DNA from: Crocinitomicaceae bacterium
GTDB taxonomy: Bacteria; Bacteroidota; Bacteroidia; Flavobacteriales_D; Crocinitomicaceae
Length of the DNA stretch: 7,762 nt
Direction of reading: 5' to 3'
Assembly: GCA_030830385.1 (NCBI GenBank)
Contig: JAURNA010000236.1
Coordinates: 1 to 7,762, forward strand
Positions 5,380 through 7,762 of the stretch are shown one piece after another. Numbering within the stretch: the stretch's first letter is position 1; each line of letters starts with the position of its first letter. A program made the position numbers and the translations under genes. The notes below the pieces were generated by a model. The model searched no databases. It was given only the letters and a program-made list of their open reading frames with translations, and had not been told where the DNA came from.

Positions 5380-6849
5380 ATGAAACTCACGAAACGTTCA
5401 GAAGATTACTCAAAGTGGTACAACGAATTGGTAGGTCTCGCAGACCTTGCAGAACATTCCGATGTGAAAGGATGCATGGTCATCAAGCCTTACGGTTATG
5501 CGATTTGGGAAAAGATGAAAGAAGAGCTGGATCGAATGTTCAAAGAAACAGGGCATTCGAATGCGTATTTCCCATTGTTCATCCCGAAATCCTACTTGAG
5601 TAAAGAAGCTGACCACGTGGAAGGCTTTGCCAAGGAATGCGCCGTTGTCACGCACTATCGTCTGAAGAACGCTGAAGATGGAAGCGGCATCGTAGTGGAC
5701 CCAAGTGCAAAGTTGGAAGAAGAATTGATTGTTCGTCCAACTTCGGAAACAATCATCTGGAATTCGTATAAAAACTGGATTCAATCGTATCGTGATCTTC
5801 CAATCCTGATCAATCAATGGGCGAATGTAGTCCGTTGGGAGATGCGCACACGAATTTTTCTTCGTACTGCAGAATTTCTGTGGCAAGAAGGTCACACGGC
5901 ACACGCAACGAAAGACGAAGCAATCGCCGAAGCAGAGCAAATGCTGGACGTGTACGCTTATTTCGCCGAACAATTCATGGCGATGCCCGTTGTAAAAGGG
6001 TTGAAGTCTGAAAGTGAACGTTTCGCGGGGGCGTTGGAGACATATTGCATCGAAGCGATGATGCAGGATGGAAAAGCACTTCAGTCGGGTACTTCACATT
6101 TCCTCGGACAAAACTTTGCGAAAGCATTTGATGTAAAATTTGCCGATAAAGAAGGAAAGCTCGAGTACGTTTGGGCCACATCCTGGGGAGTTTCTACCCG
6201 ATTGATGGGCGCACTGATCATGACGCATTCAGATGATGAAGGATTGGTTCTTCCCCCTAAACTGGCTCCAATTCAGGTAGTAGCAGTTCCCATTTACAAG
6301 TCTCCGGAAGAACTCGCCGCCATTTCTGAAAAGATAGAAGCCATTGGTCAGGAGCTGAAGAAACGAGGTATTTCGTTCAAATATGACAACGATGACAACC
6401 GGAGGCCAGGCTGGAAATTCGCTGAATACGAATCAAAAGGAGTTCCCGTTCGTTTAGCGATGGGACCTCGTGACCTTCAACATTCAAAGCTTGAAGTTGC
6501 TCGTCGCGATGAAAAAAGCAAAGAAGTAATTGATCTTGATGAAGCAGTCGGGTACATCGTAGGCTTACTTGGTGAAATCCAGACCAATCTATTTAACCGC
6601 GCTCAGTCATTCCGTATTGAAAACACACATGAAGTCGACTCCTACGAGGAGTTCAAAACGCGTGTTGAGAAAGAAGGAGGGTTTTATCTCGCGCATTGGG
6701 ATGGAACAAAAGAAACAGAACAGAAAATTAAGGAGGAAACCAAAGCGACCATTCGTTGCATTCCTCTCGACCAAAAAGAAGAAAAGGGAATCTGCATGTA
6801 TTCCGGAAAACCTTCAGTGGGTCGTGTAATTTTCGCAAAAGCATATTAA
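5380..6849 (+). CDS. proS: Prolyl-tRNA synthetase, short archaeal/eukaryotic-type (no insertion domain)
   Basis: Charges tRNA-Pro with proline using ATP, in the cytoplasm; a class II aminoacyl-tRNA synthetase of 489 residues, normal for the type without the bacterial editing insertion. Visible features: RSEDYSKWYNELV at the N-terminus; KPYGYAIWEKM (36-46); the proline/ATP pocket RPTSE (119-123); motif 2 RWEMRTRIFLRTAEFLWQEG (152-171) followed by HTAH; motif 3 GVSTRLMGALIMTHSDDEGL (270-289) with R274; an HGTP anticodon-binding domain from about residue 300; and the C-terminal extension ending in tyrosine (KAY). In zinc-binding relatives this extension has a C-x4-C and a C-x2-C; here the positions read D441, T446, C472 and S475, so the zinc site appears lost. 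The start is ATG 5380; an in-frame ATG at 5263 would add 39 residues unlike the family and lies upstream of the promoter. Followed after 1 bp by the next gene. Confidence 0.96.
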   Translation: MKLTKRSEDYSKWYNELVGLADLAEHSDVKGCMVIKPYGYAIWEKMKEELDRMFKETGHSNAYFPLFIPKSYLSKEADHVEGFAKECAVVTHYRLKNAEDGSGIVVDPSAKLEEELIVRPTSETIIWNSYKNWIQSYRDLPILINQWANVVRWEMRTRIFLRTAEFLWQEGHTAHATKDEAIAEAEQMLDVYAYFAEQFMAMPVVKGLKSESERFAGALETYCIEAMMQDGKALQSGTSHFLGQNFAKAFDVKFADKEGKLEYVWATSWGVSTRLMGALIMTHSDDEGLVLPPKLAPIQVVAVPIYKSPEELAAISEKIEAIGQELKKRGISFKYDNDDNRRPGWKFAEYESKGVPVRLAMGPRDLQHSKLEVARRDEKSKEVIDLDEAVGYIVGLLGEIQTNLFNRAQSFRIENTHEVDSYEEFKTRVEKEGGFYLAHWDGTKETEQKIKEETKATIRCIPLDQKEEKGICMYSGKPSVGRVIFAKAY

Positions 6850-6850
6850 C

Positions 6851-7531
6851 ATGGACGATGCACGAGCGATCATTGTAGATTTATTATTGACCAAAGCGGC
6901 AGTTAAGCAAGACATTGCCGATTACTCGGAAAAAGTGCTTGCACAGTTTTGTTCCATCATGACATCCGAATTGGAATCGTTGTCGGAATCGATTTCAGAC
7001 GACCGCATTCGGCTTCGGGTAAAAGAACACGGCGATCACGAATTCCGGGTGTTCATTGGAAGTGACGTTCTTGTTTTTCAATTGCATCGTAATGTATTCC
7101 GATTGCCAGACGACAATCCGATGTGGAAAATACCATATCTGAGAGACAATGAAAACAATGGTTACTTCGGAATCATCAACATCTACAATTTTCTTGCGGA
7201 ATCCATGGAACAGAATCGATCGAATGACCCCGGGTACCTCATTGGTCGTGTTTTCATGAATCATGAGCATCACTTCATGGTAGAAGGAAAAGGACAACTC
7301 GAATTCTTGTTCCGTGACGTGGAAAAAGATGAGTTGACCGATGAAATTATTCGCCGGATTTTGTGCGTTTCAGTGATGTACGCACTGGAGTTTGACCTCA
7401 TTACTCCGCCCTATGATTTGATACAGGAAGTATCTGTTATGCAAATCAATGCAATTAGTTCCAATTTGCAGGTCGCAACAGGAAAACGACTGGGATTCAA
7501 GTTCAAGACAAATTCATACGACGTTTTTTAG
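6851..7531 (+). CDS. Conserved protein of unknown function, coupled to proS
   Basis: A 226-residue protein, MDDARAIIVDLLLTKAAVKQ at the start, with ATG one base after the proS stop and no Shine-Dalgarno sequence, so it is probably translated by coupling from the proS message. No signal peptide, membrane segment or known catalytic motif is seen; likely a soluble alpha/beta protein. The N-terminal 55 residues look helical. The middle is a probable beta-rich core: EFRVFIGSDVLVFQLHRNVF, MWKIPYLRDNENNGYFGIIN, then IYNFLAESMEQNR, GYLIGRVFMNHEHHFMVEGK and GQLEFLFRDV. The C-terminal third again looks helical (IRRILCVSVMYALEFDLITP). Such motif-dense aromatic and Gly/Asn stretches suggest a conserved fold. 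I believe I have seen this family as an uncharacterised Bacteroidota protein, but cannot name it. Its neighbour suggests, weakly, a link to translation. No terminator follows the stop. Confidence 0.85.
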   Translation: MDDARAIIVDLLLTKAAVKQDIADYSEKVLAQFCSIMTSELESLSESISDDRIRLRVKEHGDHEFRVFIGSDVLVFQLHRNVFRLPDDNPMWKIPYLRDNENNGYFGIINIYNFLAESMEQNRSNDPGYLIGRVFMNHEHHFMVEGKGQLEFLFRDVEKDELTDEIIRRILCVSVMYALEFDLITPPYDLIQEVSVMQINAISSNLQVATGKRLGFKFKTNSYDVF

Positions 7532-7549
7532 AAAAAAAGCTGCGCCCTA

Positions 7550-7580
7550 TTGGTCTTTAGAGAATTTCGATTTATATTTG
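7550..7580 (+). promoter_or_regulatory. Strong Bacteroidota-type promoter for the tRNA-Glu unit
   Basis: TTG (7550-7552), a 20-bp spacer, and TATATTTG (7573-7580) match the Bacteroidota -33/-7 consensus TTG-N19-21-TAnnTTTG exactly. Transcription would begin near 7585-7588. An A-tract (7532-7538) directly after the upstream stop codon would lie around -50, where an UP-like element would be expected for a stable-RNA promoter. The promoter sits 18 bp after the stop of the preceding gene and about 110 bp before the tRNA. Confidence 0.75.
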
Positions 7581-7585
7581 CACTC

Positions 7586-7678
7586 CCTTTCTGAAAGCAT
7601 GCGGCTTCTGAAGGTGAAATTGACAAGTTGACGAGAATGAGAAAAGTGAGCGATTCGTCGTTCTCAACCCTTATTCTC
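7586..7678 (+). ncRNA. Structured 5' leader of the tRNA-Glu transcript (two predicted hairpins)
   Basis: Hairpin 1 (7586-7614): CCTT pairs with AAGG, then C7591-G7610, GAA with TTC and GC with GC around loop ATGCG, with two single-base bulges and one T-T mismatch. It would lie at the very 5' end of the transcript. Hairpin 2 (7633-7678): GAGAAT pairs with ATTCTC and, stacked inside, GAGAA (7639-7643) with TTCTC (7661-7665), with a 7-nt bulge on the 3' side and an inner CGA-TTCG-TCG mini-stem. It ends 11 nt before the tRNA. There is no T-tract, so neither is an ordinary terminator. The role (processing, protection, or an independent small RNA) is unknown; the pairing was worked out by eye. Confidence 0.4.
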
Positions 7679-7689
7679 ACTGCAATTAC

Positions 7690-7761
7690 GGCCCATTCGT
7701 CTAGTGGTTAGGACGCAAGGTTTTCATCCTTGAAACAGGAGTTCGATTCTCCTATGGGCTG
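7690..7761 (+). tRNA. tRNA-Glu (anticodon TTC)
   Basis: A 72-nt cloverleaf: acceptor GGCCCAT with ATGGGCT (position 1-72 is a G-T pair), D-stem GTCT/GGAC with loop AGTGGTTA, anticodon stem CAAGG/CCTTG with loop TTTTCAT (anticodon TTC at 7723-7725, reading GAA/GAG), variable AAAC, T-stem AGGAG/CTCCT with loop TTCGATT, discriminator G at 7761. All stems pair. The window ends one base later (C), so whether CCA is encoded cannot be told. In addition to translation, Glu-tRNA feeds tetrapyrrole synthesis in bacteria that use the C5 route. It is probably the first gene of a unit continuing to the right. Confidence 0.96.
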
Positions 7762-7762
7762 C

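Noticed and set aside
7524..7538. TTTTTTAGAAAAAA at the end of the 226-residue gene as a terminator
   Set aside because: An all A-T palindrome with a 2-nt centre cannot form a stable hairpin; it fits better as an A-tract upstream of the tRNA promoter.
1..7762. A novel defence, mobile or biosynthetic system
   Set aside because: No transposase, integrase, nuclease, CRISPR repeats, toxin pairs or biosynthetic enzymes are seen; all recognised genes are housekeeping and the unknowns look like conserved core proteins.

Overview
The window looks like chromosomal DNA of a member of the Bacteroidota, probably a flavobacterium-like lineage with moderate GC. The signs are: start codons without Shine-Dalgarno sequences and with A-rich leaders; two perfect TAnnTTTG motifs (the Bacteroidota -7 element), one of them with a well-spaced -33 TTG; a short, archaeal/eukaryotic-type prolyl-tRNA synthetase; a glucosaminidase-LysM protein of a type common in this phylum; and two proteins I remember only as conserved unknowns of Bacteroidota. 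It reads as ordinary core genome. I see no IS element, phage, CRISPR array, toxin-antitoxin pair or defence system.

Layout. Positions 1-2060 (minus) hold the first 686 residues of the ClpB disaggregase; its C-terminus lies beyond the left edge. A 244-bp divergent intergenic region (2061-2304) with several small inverted and direct repeats separates it from a secreted GH73-type glucosaminidase with LysM repeats (2305-3225, plus), which ends in a clear rho-independent terminator (3269-3295). Next is a 511-residue, probably all-helical TPR-like protein of unknown role (3448-4983). The 396-bp gap 4984-5379 contains protein-like reading-frame pieces in more than one frame, perhaps a decayed gene, and the proS promoter. 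proS (5380-6849) is followed after one base by a conserved 226-residue protein of unknown function (6851-7531), so these two probably form an operon. At the right edge a strong promoter (7550-7580) leads through a roughly 100-nt leader with two predicted hairpins into a tRNA-Glu gene (7690-7761), probably the first gene of a unit that continues outside the window.

Functional picture: protein quality control (clpB), cell-wall remodelling (glucosaminidase) and translation supply (proS, tRNA-Glu), with two unknowns between them. The observations most worth a second look are the structured tRNA leader, the possible gene remnant before proS, the interlocking inverted repeats in the clpB upstream region, and the unknown gene coupled to proS.
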